Shown piece by piece: positions 1 to 9,451 of a stretch of 64,000 nt of DNA; the first letter of the stretch is position 1; every line of letters starts with the position of its first letter. Origin of the DNA: Parashewanella spongiae (GTDB lineage Bacteria; Pseudomonadota; Gammaproteobacteria; Enterobacterales; Shewanellaceae); NCBI RefSeq assembly GCF_004358345.1, contig NZ_CP037952.1, positions 2,728,001 through 2,792,000 on the forward strand, written 5' to 3'. Both the position numbers and the translations under genes were made by a program. A model generated the notes under the pieces. The model was not told where the DNA came from. It worked only from the letters and a program-made list of their open reading frames with translations, and ran no database searches.

Positions 1-264
1 AGCAGGCAAAATAAATAGATTTTCACAGCGCTTATCTTTTATCAGAGCTTGATTGAGATTTGCTTCTTGATTGATAACATTGACAAAATCATAAACTACG
101 CGCCGTTCACAACCCATTACTAAATCAAGGTTCCGTAAACCAATATCAAAATCAATAACTACAGTTCTATTGCCTTTCATAGCTAAACCAGTTGCAATCG
201 CAGCACTGGAGGTGGTCTTTCCGACGCCACCTTTTCCGGATGTGACAACAATGATTTGTGCCAT
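1..264 (-). CDS. minD: Septum site-determining ATPase MinD (5' part only)
   Basis: The first 88 codons of MinD are visible; the gene runs off the left edge of the window (family length about 270 aa). The N-terminus carries the deviant Walker A motif GKGGVGKTT of the MinD/ParA ATPases and the downstream motif FDIGLRNLD. MinD binds the membrane with ATP and recruits MinC, which keeps Z-rings away from the poles. The ATG at 264-262 follows minC by 21 bp on the same strand, so the two form an operon; minE would be expected just outside the window. Very confident from motif and gene order. Confidence 0.97.
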   Translation of the reverse strand, partial: MAQIIVVTSGKGGVGKTTSSAAIATGLAMKGNRTVVIDFDIGLRNLDLVMGCERRVVYDFVNVINQEANLNQALIKDKRCENLFILPA

Positions 265-285
265 ATATTTTTCCTTATTTAGCAA

Positions 286-951
286 CTAAAGTGCTAAAGA
301 TTCAATAATTAAAGATTTATTTTTTAAGCGAATGCAAGCTGATAGCCCATCGCAATGCTCTTGTAAACTTTCTGTTAACCAATACTGACCAGCAATAGAA
401 ACAAGTTCAGCTTCAGTTTTTTTTGCAATGATTATAGAGTGTTCATCACCAGAAGCCCCAGCCATTGCTTTGCCACGTAGGGCTCCATAAATATGAATAT
501 TCCCATCAGCGATAACTTCAGCCCCATTACTCACTGCACCAATAACGATGAGATCAGCATTTTTTGCATATATTTGCTGACCTGAACGAACTGTTTTTTT
601 GACTAACATTGTTGTTCTTGCAGGTGGAGGAGGGCAATTAACTGATTTTCCGGATTTCATAATCGCAAGACCAATTGATTTAGCTTGCTGATTAATGGAT
701 TGTGCAGCACCTGTAATCCCTACAATAACAAGTTTTTTATTCGATAAGATATCTCTTAATGCTATCAGATCAAAATTATCATTATCGATAAGTGAGAAGT
801 TTAACACTAGTGGTGCACCCAAAAAAAATTGAGGTGCCTGATTAAGCTTGTTATCTAACTCTCTAGATAACAGCTGCAAATCTGAACTTTTTAAATGAAG
901 AACAGATAAAGTAAAGGATGAACCCTTTAACTCGAGATTTGATTCTAGCAT
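286..951 (-). CDS. minC: Septum formation inhibitor MinC
   Basis: The protein has 221 aa, close to the usual 230. The C-terminal half has the MinC beta-helix pattern: [17 protein letters not shown], then [20 protein letters not shown] and a GxxGD turn. This domain binds MinD and FtsZ polymers; the weakly conserved N-terminal domain (about residues 1-100) inhibits FtsZ assembly. It lies directly upstream of minD in the same direction, the standard minCD order. A proline stretch links the two domains at about residues 107-111. It is transcribed away from ycgL, so its promoter lies in 952-1074. Confidence 0.95.
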   Translation of the reverse strand: MLESNLELKGSSFTLSVLHLKSSDLQLLSRELDNKLNQAPQFFLGAPLVLNFSLIDNDNFDLIALRDILSNKKLVIVGITGAAQSINQQAKSIGLAIMKSGKSVNCPPPPARTTMLVKKTVRSGQQIYAKNADLIVIGAVSNGAEVIADGNIHIYGALRGKAMAGASGDEHSIIIAKKTEAELVSIAGQYWLTESLQEHCDGLSACIRLKNKSLIIESLAL

Positions 952-1074
952 CCCGGCTTACGCGCTCCTGAATTTCATCAGATATTATACTGATTCAGAT
1001 TATTTTTTTATAGCATCATGTTATAGTGTGAACCATTAACTGGCAAGCTGTAACCTAGGGATTTGTAGACAAAT

Positions 1075-1353
1075 ATGATATGTGCTGTTTATAAAAGTAG
1101 TTTAAAAGAAGAAACATATCTTTTTATAGAGAAAAAAGGGCAGTTTGATAATGTGCCAGAGCCTTTATTAGCAATGTTTGGTACTCCTCAATTACTCATG
1201 CTTTTGCCTCTCAGTAAAAGAGAAAAGTTAGGCATTGCTGACATAAACAGAGTAAAAGAAGAAATTCTTAACAAAGGGTTTTACTTACAAATTCCACCTC
1301 CAAAAGAAAACTTACTGGACATTCACCGGAAAGAGCTTGGGGTAGAGGCCTAG
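1075..1353 (+). CDS. ycgL: YcgL domain protein (DUF709)
   Basis: A 92-aa protein of the YcgL family, found next to the min genes in enterics and Alteromonadales. Family hallmarks seen are MICAVYKS at the start, the LLxxFGxPQLVM-type core (LLAMFGTPQLLMLLPL), and the end GFYLQIPPPKENLL. The fold is known; no catalytic activity is established for the family. It diverges from minC, with 123 bp between the two starts. Function remains unknown and no enzymatic motif is visible. Confidence 0.9.
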   Translation: MICAVYKSSLKEETYLFIEKKGQFDNVPEPLLAMFGTPQLLMLLPLSKREKLGIADINRVKEEILNKGFYLQIPPPKENLLDIHRKELGVEA

Positions 1354-1572
1354 AGCACACCAAATTGGTGGGTATGACAATATTTACCCATCATGATTAT
1401 TGGTTTTTAAAGCTAACCTCGTCACTAATTTCAACAAAAACATGTTGTTTTACACTGTCGTTACGCTAGTATTCATACTTAAGTATTATAATAATTAAGC
1501 TTGACCACTTTATATTGTTTACTTAATGACAATAACCCAATGCTTAATTTGTTATACATGGACGGTTTATAT

Positions 1573-2595
1573 ATGGCAGTTATTAGAACAATAAGATCGG
1601 GGTTATTCTGTACAAGTTTACTTCTTGCTCACTCACTTTCAGCTGAAGAACAAAGTTTTCGACAATACGCAGATTCTATAAATCAAGAAGCAATACAGCT
1701 AGGTGTAACAGAGCAAACGATTTCTATAATTGAAGAAAAATTAAAATATTTTCGAAAAAAAGTAATAAATAATAATGCCGATTCTAGTTCTGAAGTACAT
1801 TTCGAAGATTTTTTAACCAAATCACTTGCGGATGAAAAAGTAGACAAGTTACTTAATTTATTTATTACCTACCATCAGCAGCTCACAGAAATTGGTGAAC
1901 ATTACCAAGTTCAACCACGATTTATTCTTGCATTGTGGGGGGAACTTTCAAACGCGGGTACCAGCTTAGATTCCTTTTCCGTTTTATCAGTAATGTTATC
2001 AAAAGCTTTTATTAGCCAGTCTGATTTTGACAGAAATCAATATCTTGCTGCCGCAGAGGCATTAAATAGAAATATGGTGAGTATCGAAGAACTGAATAGT
2101 GATCATAACGGCTTAATGGGACAGTTAAAAATATCTCCTAAGTTTTTTGAGAAATACGGTCAAGACTGGGACTCTGACGGTAAATTTGATATTTGGCATA
2201 ATAAGTTAGACAGCTTTGCTACTATTGCCTATTTTTTACAGCAGTCAGGTTGGGATAACTCTCTAACTTGGGGAAGGCAAGTTAAGATTAAAAGCAATTT
2301 AACAGAGCCAAAAGATAGTTACCTCGGCACTAAAAGTTTCGCCCAATGGGGAAAACTTGGCGTTACAAAGTTTACCGGAAGTCCTCTTCCAAACCGCCCT
2401 GATGTTTTAGCCACTTTCCTTACACCTGCTAACACAAAAGACCGTCATTTTTTAATTTATAAAAATTATAAAATCATCAAAACATGGCCTAATTTTGATG
2501 ATTATAAAAGCCTAAGCGTCCTCTTTCTTTCTGAGCGCCTAAATGCCTCCATCAAGAAATGGCGAAGCAAGCAGCAACTACAAACTGAAACATGA
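1573..2595 (+). CDS. Lytic murein transglycosylase, MltB-like
   Basis: Probable periplasmic lytic transglycosylase of the MltB type (family 3). From the ATG at 1573 the protein is 340 aa and opens with a signal peptide (MAVIRTIRSGLFCTSLLL, cleavage near LSA-EE). An upstream in-frame TTG at 1501 would put residues before the signal, so it was rejected. Family landmarks are the catalytic-glutamate block LALWGELSNAG, NGLMGQLKISP, and the calcium-loop-like DWDSDGKFDIW. It cleaves the MurNAc-GlcNAc bond of peptidoglycan, forming 1,6-anhydro ends. It sits between ycgL and ycgN, as in other Alteromonadales. Confidence 0.88.
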   Translation: MAVIRTIRSGLFCTSLLLAHSLSAEEQSFRQYADSINQEAIQLGVTEQTISIIEEKLKYFRKKVINNNADSSSEVHFEDFLTKSLADEKVDKLLNLFITYHQQLTEIGEHYQVQPRFILALWGELSNAGTSLDSFSVLSVMLSKAFISQSDFDRNQYLAAAEALNRNMVSIEELNSDHNGLMGQLKISPKFFEKYGQDWDSDGKFDIWHNKLDSFATIAYFLQQSGWDNSLTWGRQVKIKSNLTEPKDSYLGTKSFAQWGKLGVTKFTGSPLPNRPDVLATFLTPANTKDRHFLIYKNYKIIKTWPNFDDYKSLSVLFLSERLNASIKKWRSKQQLQTET

Positions 2596-2686
2596 CTATC
2601 CAATTTTAATTTTTATTTCTATGTTGGGGTAAAGGATGATGTTTTGTAGTAATATATTTATCCTTTTTTCATTATAAAAAACTATT

Positions 2687-3127
2687 ATGCCGTTCTGGGA
2701 ATCAAAATCACTTGCTGAAATGTCTACTGAAGAGTGGGAATCATTATGTGATGGTTGTGGAAAATGCTGTTTAAACAAACTCATCGATGATGATACAGAA
2801 AAACTTTACTATACAAATTCGGCCTGCAAACTCCTAAACCTCAAACAGTGTAGTTGTAAAAAATACAAAAATCGTTTGAGTATAATTCCAGAGTGTACCG
2901 TTATTAAGATCCAAGATTTGCCTGAATTAGATTGGCTTCCTGAAAGTTGCGCATATAAACGTTTATATTTAGGGCAAAAGCTTCCAAGTTGGCATCCACT
3001 TATCACAGGCTCAAAGAGTGAAATGCATAAAAAGGGTATGTCTGTAAGAGGAAAGGCCGTTTGCAAAACAAAAATCGACGATATTGAAAATCACATAGTT
3101 TCTTGGCCTTTAGAGTTTATAGAATAA
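2687..3127 (+). CDS. ycgN: UPF0260 / YcgN cysteine-cluster protein
   Basis: A 146-aa protein of the YcgN (UPF0260) family. It begins [20 protein letters not shown] and continues into the defining cluster [12 protein letters not shown], followed by later cysteines ([15 protein letters not shown] near residue 68, C near 88). The family is grouped with zinc- or iron-chelating proteins (YkgJ type), but its role is not established. The GSK(S)xMH-type motif near the C-terminus also matches the family. It lies 91 bp after the mltB-like gene and converges with dsbB. Confidence 0.92.
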   Translation: MPFWESKSLAEMSTEEWESLCDGCGKCCLNKLIDDDTEKLYYTNSACKLLNLKQCSCKKYKNRLSIIPECTVIKIQDLPELDWLPESCAYKRLYLGQKLPSWHPLITGSKSEMHKKGMSVRGKAVCKTKIDDIENHIVSWPLEFIE

Positions 3128-3129
3128 AA

Positions 3130-3158
3130 GAGTACTAACAACCATAAGGTTAGTACTC
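3130..3158 (-). terminator. Hairpin terminator after dsbB
   Basis: Perfect 10-bp arms GAGTACTAAC and GTTAGTACTC with a 9-base loop. Read on the minus strand the stem is followed by CTTTTATTCT, a usable U-rich tail for dsbB transcripts. The plus-strand tail is weak, so any effect on ycgN is less certain. Confidence 0.7.
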
Positions 3159-3170
3159 TAGAGCTATTCG

Positions 3171-3689
3171 TTAATCTTTTCTGAGAGATCCAAATAATGA
3201 AGGCAGAGAAAATAGTCCAAAAGTTATTATATAAATGATAAATACCACTACCATCCATTCTCCCATGGTTACATTAAATAAACTCCAAGGACTATCGCTA
3301 CACATGCCGGTAGGCATAAAGACAGAAGGTAACCACTCATGAAGTGGCATCCAATTTGGAAACTCAGGTAAAAATGAACAAGTAGCGAATGGAGATGGGT
3401 TAGATTGTAGCTGAACAAGCTCAATGGCAACTTTCAAGCCCCAAGCAGCACTTACTCCCCACAATAAAACCCCAATGCTCCTAAATGCCCTAGATTTTGG
3501 GTTTATAAAACCAATAAACCCTGCTGCAAAGATTCCAAAAATGGCGAGTCGTTGATATATGCACATCACACACGGATCAAGCTTCATGAAGTACTGAAAC
3601 CAAAGAGCGGTTATTTCTAATCCCAATGCGGTTCCAATTAATAACAGCCATGATATTCTTTTTTGAGAGAAAATAGTTAACTGGTTCAA
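3171..3689 (-). CDS. dsbB: Disulfide bond formation protein DsbB
   Basis: Inner-membrane quinone reductase that reoxidises DsbA. The 172-aa protein has four hydrophobic segments. The first periplasmic loop holds the CxxC pair [10 protein letters not shown]. The second loop holds the DsbA-contacting pair (C in [10 protein letters not shown] and C in [10 protein letters not shown]). Length and topology are typical. It lies 70 bp downstream of nhaB on the same strand, the arrangement seen in E. coli (nhaB-dsbB), with a hairpin between them. Confidence 0.96.
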   Translation of the reverse strand: MNQLTIFSQKRISWLLLIGTALGLEITALWFQYFMKLDPCVMCIYQRLAIFGIFAAGFIGFINPKSRAFRSIGVLLWGVSAAWGLKVAIELVQLQSNPSPFATCSFLPEFPNWMPLHEWLPSVFMPTGMCSDSPWSLFNVTMGEWMVVVFIIYIITFGLFSLPSLFGSLRKD

Positions 3690-3709
3690 ATCAAGCTCCG
3701 TTTACAAAT

Positions 3710-3729
3710 AGCCCTCCAATTGGAGGGCT
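3710..3729 (-). terminator. Perfect palindrome between nhaB and dsbB
   Basis: The 20-base palindrome AGCCCTCCAATTGGAGGGCT is followed on the minus strand by ATTTGTAA. It lies just after the nhaB stop and before dsbB, so it probably attenuates or ends nhaB transcription. The T-run is short. Confidence 0.55.
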
Positions 3730-3759
3730 AATATTATCGATATCAACACAATTTAAATG

Positions 3760-5349
3760 TTAATGGCTAGAAACCGCCGTTTCTAAAACTTCGCTCACCG
3801 TATGATGCATTAATAATTGTGAATCATAAAAATACTGAGTGAGATCTTCCAGTAATCCCATTTGAATACACATTACGCCAACAATAGATAAAACAATTGT
3901 GTAAGGTAATGCCATCCAAACCATACGACCATAAGATAAACGTATAAGTGGAGCTAATGCCGAAGTCAATAAGAATAAAAAGGCTGCTTGTCCATTTGGA
4001 GTTGCTACTGAAGGTAAGTTTGTACCCGTGTTAATGGCCACTGCAAGTAAATCGAATTGGTCTCTTGTAATTTGACCATTAATCAGAGCCGTTTTAACTT
4101 CATTAATGTATACCGTACCTACAAAAACATTATCACTTACCATCGATAACAAACCATTTGCAATATAAAAAACAACAAGCTGAGTGTTTCCTTCGAAACT
4201 CAGAGCCCATTGAATCACTGGTCCAAATAGTTGTTGGTCAATAATTACACCAACAATAGCAAAGAAGACAGCTAATAATGCTGTGAAAGGTAAAGCTTCT
4301 TCAAATGCTTTCCCTAATGCATGTTCATCTGTGATTCCGTTAAACGCGGTATTAATTATGATTACAGACAATCCAATGAGACCTACAGAAGCAAGATGGA
4401 ATGCTAAACCAACAACTAACCATACGCCTACAAGAGCTTGGACAATTAGTTTAACTTTATCTTTTTGTGTTCTAGTTCGGTCTTCATGTTCTGCGTAATC
4501 TGATAAGATTTTGTGAACAGCCTCTGGTAATTGAACACCATAGCCACAAATCTTGAATTTCTCTACCAAACCACAAGTAATAATACCAGCGATAAAAACA
4601 GGAAAAGTGACTGGTGACATTCTAAGTGCGAACTCACCGAATCCCCAGTTTGCTTGTGCCGCGATAATCAAGTTTTGAGGTTCACCGACCATGGTACAAA
4701 CACCACCAAGAGCCGTACCTACACCAGCATGTAACAGAAGATTACGTAAAAAGCCGCGGAAGTTTTCGAGTTCTTCCTCGTTAAGTTGCTGTCGTTCTTC
4801 TTTTGTGTGGTCATGCTCATCATGGAAGTTCTTACCTGATGCAACTTTATGATAAATCGAATAGAAACCAACAGCTACAGCAATTACTACAGCAATCACT
4901 GTAAGAGCATCTAAAAAAGCTGATAAAAAAGCTGATGATGCACAGAAGAGCAAAGAAACTACAATCTTAGATCGAACACGGGTAATAATTTTAGTAAAGC
5001 CAAAAAGTAACAGCTGCTTCATGAAATAAATGCCCGCAACCATAAAGATTAAAAGTAGTAATACTTCAAGGTTAGCTTGAATTTCATGTAACACTTGGTA
5101 TGGGGATGTCATACCAATTGCGACAGCTTGAAGAGCCAGTAAGCCTCCGGGTTGTAAAGGATAACACTTTAAAGCCATCGCCAAGGTGAAGATGAACTCG
5201 ATTACAAGAAGCCAACCAGCTGCAAATGGGTCGACAAAAAAGAAAACTAAAGGGTTAATAATTAAACAAGCTAAGATAGCGATTTTGTACCACTTAGGCG
5301 ATTGGCCTAAGAAGTTATCAATAAACGCCTGACCCATTGTCAATGGCAT
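3760..5349 (-). CDS. nhaB: Na+/H+ antiporter NhaB
   Basis: Twelve-helix-type sodium/proton antiporter of the inner membrane, used for sodium extrusion and pH homeostasis. At 529 aa it matches the family length. Recognisable NhaB stretches are [20 protein letters not shown] at the start, [31 protein letters not shown] and [20 protein letters not shown] histidine/acid-rich loop ([13 protein letters not shown], about residues 175-190) lies in the cytoplasmic region. It is divergent from fadR, as in E. coli; the 304-bp gap between them holds the control signals of both. Confidence 0.97.
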   Translation of the reverse strand: MPLTMGQAFIDNFLGQSPKWYKIAILACLIINPLVFFFVDPFAAGWLLVIEFIFTLAMALKCYPLQPGGLLALQAVAIGMTSPYQVLHEIQANLEVLLLLIFMVAGIYFMKQLLLFGFTKIITRVRSKIVVSLLFCASSAFLSAFLDALTVIAVVIAVAVGFYSIYHKVASGKNFHDEHDHTKEERQQLNEEELENFRGFLRNLLLHAGVGTALGGVCTMVGEPQNLIIAAQANWGFGEFALRMSPVTFPVFIAGIITCGLVEKFKICGYGVQLPEAVHKILSDYAEHEDRTRTQKDKVKLIVQALVGVWLVVGLAFHLASVGLIGLSVIIINTAFNGITDEHALGKAFEEALPFTALLAVFFAIVGVIIDQQLFGPVIQWALSFEGNTQLVVFYIANGLLSMVSDNVFVGTVYINEVKTALINGQITRDQFDLLAVAINTGTNLPSVATPNGQAAFLFLLTSALAPLIRLSYGRMVWMALPYTIVLSIVGVMCIQMGLLEDLTQYFYDSQLLMHHTVSEVLETAVSSH

Positions 5350-5653
5350 AAGGTTTCTCCAACTCTTATTTGTACCTAGATACCTTTCTAGGAATTAACG
5401 AAAATAATTAATCGACTTACTTTAGACGAAAAAACAAATAAATAAAATTACAGTTAATCGTCAAAACATCAAAACTTGATGTTAATGACAAAATAGTAGA
5501 GTTTTAATTAAAAAATTGCTATCTCTGTCGTACACATGAAGTAAAAAAGTGCCATATTTCTTCATTTTTGGTGAATTGAGGAGTTTTTATTTGCCCTCGC
5601 TCTGGTATGATCAGTTTATTAGACATGAATCTTGATAGTGGAAAATTAGGCTG
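5350..5653. other. nhaB-fadR divergent intergenic region
   Basis: No gene is seen here. At 5465-5483 there is an 8-bp inverted repeat (AACATCAA and TTGATGTT, 3-base spacer) that could be an operator for nhaB. A FadR-like box lies near the fadR side. The rest is AT-rich promoter-type DNA. Confidence 0.5.
5602..5614 (+). promoter_or_regulatory. Candidate FadR operator
   Basis: CTGGTATGATCAG matches the core of the FadR operator as I know it (CTGGTnnGACCAG) at all fixed positions except one (T for C). It ends 39 bp before the fadR start. This suggests autoregulation by inference; distance makes control of nhaB less likely. Confidence 0.45.
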
Positions 5654-6370
5654 ATGATAATCAATGCCAAAGGACCTGCGAGTTTTGCAGAAAAGTATAT
5701 CGTACGTTCTATTTGGGACAATAAATTTGCTCCTGGCACTATATTGCCTGCCGAACGAGAGTTATCTGAGCTAATTGGAGTAACAAGAACCACATTACGT
5801 GAAGTTTTACAGCGCTTGGCAAGAGATGGTTGGTTGACCATTCAGCATGGGAAACCAACAAAAGTAAATAACTTTTGGGAAACATCAGGCTTAAATATTC
5901 TCGAAACTATTGCAGACTTAAACCCTGAAGGTTTTCCTCTATTAGTTGACCAATTACTTTCTGCTCGAACTAATATAAGTACAATTTTCTTTAGAGCCGC
6001 AGTTCGAACTAACCCTCAGATCGTTGTTGAAGTTTTAGAACAAACTCATGATATTGAAGATACTGCTGAAGCCTATAGCGAATTTGATTACCAGCTTCAT
6101 CATAAACTTGCTTTCTCTTGTGGGAATCCGCTTTACGTACTAATTTTGAATGGCTTTAAAGGGTTATACAGTCGTGTAGGTCGTTATTACTTTTCTAGCT
6201 CAGAAGCAAGAAAACTTGCTCTCGATTTTTATAAGAAACTTGAAAAGCTGTCAATTGAAAAAGATTATGAATCTGTTCCAAGCCTTATGCGTGAATATGG
6301 GATGGCGAGTGGAAGATTATGGGCATCTTTAAGAGATTCGATGCCTGCTGAAATTGCCCACGAAAGTTAA
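5654..6370 (+). CDS. fadR: Fatty acid metabolism regulator FadR
   Basis: GntR-family transcription factor that represses fatty-acid degradation and activates unsaturated fatty-acid synthesis; acyl-CoA releases it from DNA. The 238 aa match the family. The N-terminal winged helix is clear: [20 protein letters not shown] then [20 protein letters not shown]. The C-terminal acyl-CoA domain includes FHxKL-type residues ([20 protein letters not shown]) and [12 protein letters not shown]. It is divergent from nhaB and convergent with ycgB, the E. coli gene order. A possible FadR box precedes it. Confidence 0.96.
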   Translation: MIINAKGPASFAEKYIVRSIWDNKFAPGTILPAERELSELIGVTRTTLREVLQRLARDGWLTIQHGKPTKVNNFWETSGLNILETIADLNPEGFPLLVDQLLSARTNISTIFFRAAVRTNPQIVVEVLEQTHDIEDTAEAYSEFDYQLHHKLAFSCGNPLYVLILNGFKGLYSRVGRYYFSSSEARKLALDFYKKLEKLSIEKDYESVPSLMREYGMASGRLWASLRDSMPAEIAHES

Positions 6371-6406
6371 AGTTTTATTCGATAGAATGTATAAAATGCC
6401 ATTACT

Positions 6407-7951
6407 TTAATTAGTTGATGGCATTTTTTTGTCCTCATTTTCAAATTTTAGCTCAGGACAACTCGATAGATATTTTACTTCTCCACTTAATGCCTGTTCT
6501 TCTATGTGTACGTTAAATTTCCATAACCTATGCAAATGCTTCATCACCTCAATGTAATCATCAGCGAGTGGTATTGAATTAAAAGGAACATGCCGTAATG
6601 TTAATGATCGGTCTCCGTTAACATCGACGCGTTGAATTTGAATATTAGGTTCAATATTAGATAAGTTATATTGTTGAGATAGCAATTTTCGTATTTCCTG
6701 ATAACCAGAATCGTCATGTATTGCTGAAATGGTTAAATGGTCTTTTTCACTGTCATTCACAACGCTGAAAAGTTTAAAATCTCTCATGAGTTTCGGTGAT
6801 AAATACTGGCTGATAAAGCTTTCATCTTTAAAGTTTTTCATTGCAAAGTGAACTGTTTCTAACCAGTCAGATCCAGCGATATCAGGAAACCATCTTTTAT
6901 CTTCTTCAGTTGGCGATTCACAAATACGCTTAATATCGCAAAACATATTAAAGCCTAGTGCATAGGGGTTTATGCCTTGATAGTAAGGGCTATCAAAATT
7001 TTGCTGTTTAACAACGCTTGTATGGCTCTGCAAGAATTCAAGCATAAATCTATCTGTTACTACTCCATCATCATATAAATGATTCAAGATTGTGTAATGC
7101 CAAAACGTCGCCCAGCCTTCATTCATAACTTGGGTTTGTTTCTGTGGGTAAAAATACTGTGCAATTTTCCTAACTATTCGAACAATTTCTCTTTCCCATG
7201 ACTCCAATAGTGGGGCGTTTTTTTCGATAAAGTAGAGAATGTTCTCTTGAGCATCTTCCGGAAAACATTTCTGTTCGATTATATTTTTCTTTTGATAAGT
7301 GTTAGGAAGTGTTCGCCATAAATCATTAACTTGGCTTTGCAAATACTCTTCACGTTGCTTTTGTCTAGCTTGTTCTTCTTTAAAAGAAATTTCAGAAGGA
7401 CGTTTGTACCTATCTACACCATAATTCATAAGTGCATGGCAAGAGTCTAGAAGGTTTTCAACCTTTTCTTTCCCGTGAGCCAACTCACATTTCAATATAT
7501 ACTCTTTTGCAAAGACCAAATAATCTATGATTGAACTTGCATCAGTCCAAGTTGTAAACAGATAATTGTTTTTAAAAAAACTATTATGTCCATAGCAAGC
7601 GTGTGCCATAACAAGTGCCTGCATAGTAATTGTGTTTTCTTCCATTAAATAAGAGATACATGGATCGGAATTAATGACAATTTCATAAGCCAGCCCCATT
7701 TGACCACGCTTATAACCTTGTTCTGTTTGAATGAATTTTTTCCCAAAAGACCAATGAGTATAACTAACAGGCATACCAATAGCCGCATAAGCATCCATCA
7801 TTTGTTCTGCAGTTATGATTTCAATTTGATTTGGATAACTATCAAGACCATAGTAATTAGCAACTTTATCAATTTCAGATTCATATAAACTTAAAAGCTC
7901 AAAGGACCATTCTGGACCATCATCTAAAGGGTATTTTATTTCTGTTGTCAT
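6407..7951 (-). CDS. ycgB: SpoVR family protein YcgB
   Basis: SpoVR-like protein of 514 aa (family about 510). The family start is present (PLDDGPEWSFELLSLYESEI), as are the HAxYGHNSFFKNNYLF and MNEGWATFWHYTI motifs, which hold histidine and glutamate residues that look metal-binding; the biochemical role is not established. It is the last gene of the yeaG-yeaH-ycgB set, which in enterics is linked to nitrogen starvation and stationary phase. It lies 169 bp after yeaH, with a REP-like repeat between. The convergent fadR stop is 36 bp away. Confidence 0.95.
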   Translation of the reverse strand: MTTEIKYPLDDGPEWSFELLSLYESEIDKVANYYGLDSYPNQIEIITAEQMMDAYAAIGMPVSYTHWSFGKKFIQTEQGYKRGQMGLAYEIVINSDPCISYLMEENTITMQALVMAHACYGHNSFFKNNYLFTTWTDASSIIDYLVFAKEYILKCELAHGKEKVENLLDSCHALMNYGVDRYKRPSEISFKEEQARQKQREEYLQSQVNDLWRTLPNTYQKKNIIEQKCFPEDAQENILYFIEKNAPLLESWEREIVRIVRKIAQYFYPQKQTQVMNEGWATFWHYTILNHLYDDGVVTDRFMLEFLQSHTSVVKQQNFDSPYYQGINPYALGFNMFCDIKRICESPTEEDKRWFPDIAGSDWLETVHFAMKNFKDESFISQYLSPKLMRDFKLFSVVNDSEKDHLTISAIHDDSGYQEIRKLLSQQYNLSNIEPNIQIQRVDVNGDRSLTLRHVPFNSIPLADDYIEVMKHLHRLWKFNVHIEEQALSGEVKYLSSCPELKFENEDKKMPSTN

Positions 7952-8008
7952 AATCTTTTCCCTTAACTGGTTTGCTTTTTAAACAAATCCATTTCCTGAA
8001 ATTTTTTT

Positions 8009-8087
8009 GTCATACCTGCATAAGCCGGTATCCAGTGACTTTTATTGAAAAGAGCTAAAGACGCTAGACTCCTGCCTTCTCAGGAGT
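8009..8087. repeat. REP-like double palindrome
   Basis: Two dyads in tandem lie between yeaH and ycgB. The first is GTCATACC with GGTATCCAG (8009-8035). The second is ACTCCTG with CAGGAGT (8068-8087). The same GGTATnnCCAG/GTCATACC style recurs at 18061-18087 and, in its CCCGC variant, inside hsdM at 55559-55585. Such repeats are scattered through many marine gammaproteobacterial genomes. Confidence 0.7.
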
Positions 8088-8120
8088 GACGCGAAACCTG
8101 TGTCTGGTTTAATTCTATAT

Positions 8121-9398
8121 TCATGCACTATTTGACTGACGTTTGAATAGCTCTCTGAAAACAGGATAAATATCACTTATTTGTTTAATGTGTTGAACAG
8201 TCATATTATCGAAATCATTTTGCAGCTTCTGGTATTGCTTCCATAAAGATTGATGTGCTCGTTGAGTGATCTCAATATAGCTATAGTACCGAACAACTGG
8301 TAGTATGTTTTTTGTTAACGTTTCTACACATTTATTGCAATCATCCGCCCAATTATCACCATCTGAAGCTTGTGCCACATAGATGTTCCACTCATTCTCT
8401 GGGAAACGTTTTTTTTGTATCTCTGTTACAAGATTCAACGCACTAGAGACTATGGTTCCTCCTGTTTCTTGAGAATAAAAGAACTCTTGTTCATCAACTT
8501 CTTTAGCTTGAGTATGATGCCTTATGAAAACAACATCGAGATTTTTATAAGTGCGAGTAAGGAATAAATACAACAATATATAAAATCGTTTTGCCATATC
8601 TTTTGTTGCTTGATCCATTGAGCCTGATACATCCATGATACAAAACATTACCGCTTGAGATGATGGAATTTCATGCTTTGCATAATTGTTGAATCTTAAA
8701 TCAAAGGTATCAATAAAGGGTACTCTTTTGATTCGTCCCTCAAGGCTTTGAATAATATTTTTTTTCCTTTCAATTTCATCGATGTCAGAACCCGGAACAT
8801 TAAACAGTTTTTCGAGTTCAATCTTAGTCTGCTCTAATTCTTTTTTCTTACTTACAGTTAGTGCAATCCGTCTTGCTAATGAAGATTGTAAAGAGCGAAC
8901 AATGTTGATGTTTGCAGGAACACCATCATTAGTAAAACCAGCTCTATGTATCTGGTATTCTGAAATTTTATTAAGTTCAGTGTTTTGTAAATTTGGTAAC
9001 TCTAGATCTTCAAAAAGTAGCTCTAAATACTCATCTTTTGATATCTGGAAAATGAAATCATCATCTCCATCTCCAGTATCGGAAGCATTCCCGTCACCAG
9101 AACCACTTTGTTCACCGCTATCAGGGCGAGGGATTTTGTCACCTGCCGTAAACTCTTTATTTCCTGGATGAACTTGCTTGCGAATTCCACCAGAGCCTTG
9201 GTGGAAAATAGGCTCAGATAGATCTTTAGTAGGAATGCTTATGCTTTCACCTGTATCTATATCAGTCACACTTCTTTGGGTTACAGCATCGCTAACAGAC
9301 TTTTTAATCTTAGATTTATACCTTTCAATAAATCTTTGCCGATTAACAGTACTCTTACCTTTGGCATTTAGCCGTCTATCAATAAAATTAGCCATCAA
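8121..9398 (-). CDS. yeaH: YeaH/DUF444 protein (von Willebrand-like)
   Basis: A 425-aa DUF444 protein. The N-terminal part is basic ([20 protein letters not shown]). A Gly/Asp/Ser-rich linker lies near residues 90-115. The C-terminal half has a MIDAS-type motif [20 protein letters not shown], typical of von Willebrand A domains. The role is unknown, but the gene is nearly always placed between yeaG (kinase) and ycgB (SpoVR), as here. It follows yeaG by 53 bp on the same strand, so the pair is co-transcribed. Confidence 0.95.
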   Translation of the reverse strand: MMANFIDRRLNAKGKSTVNRQRFIERYKSKIKKSVSDAVTQRSVTDIDTGESISIPTKDLSEPIFHQGSGGIRKQVHPGNKEFTAGDKIPRPDSGEQSGSGDGNASDTGDGDDDFIFQISKDEYLELLFEDLELPNLQNTELNKISEYQIHRAGFTNDGVPANINIVRSLQSSLARRIALTVSKKKELEQTKIELEKLFNVPGSDIDEIERKKNIIQSLEGRIKRVPFIDTFDLRFNNYAKHEIPSSQAVMFCIMDVSGSMDQATKDMAKRFYILLYLFLTRTYKNLDVVFIRHHTQAKEVDEQEFFYSQETGGTIVSSALNLVTEIQKKRFPENEWNIYVAQASDGDNWADDCNKCVETLTKNILPVVRYYSYIEITQRAHQSLWKQYQKLQNDFDNMTVQHIKQISDIYPVFRELFKRQSNSA

Positions 9399-9451
9399 TC
9401 CTCCTCATAATGGGTTAGAATTTATACCCACTAGATAATTCTGTTAAAAAC

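Noticed and set aside
4283-4498. 71-codon frame opposite nhaB
   Set aside because: Antisense shadow of a well-conserved gene with no independent support.
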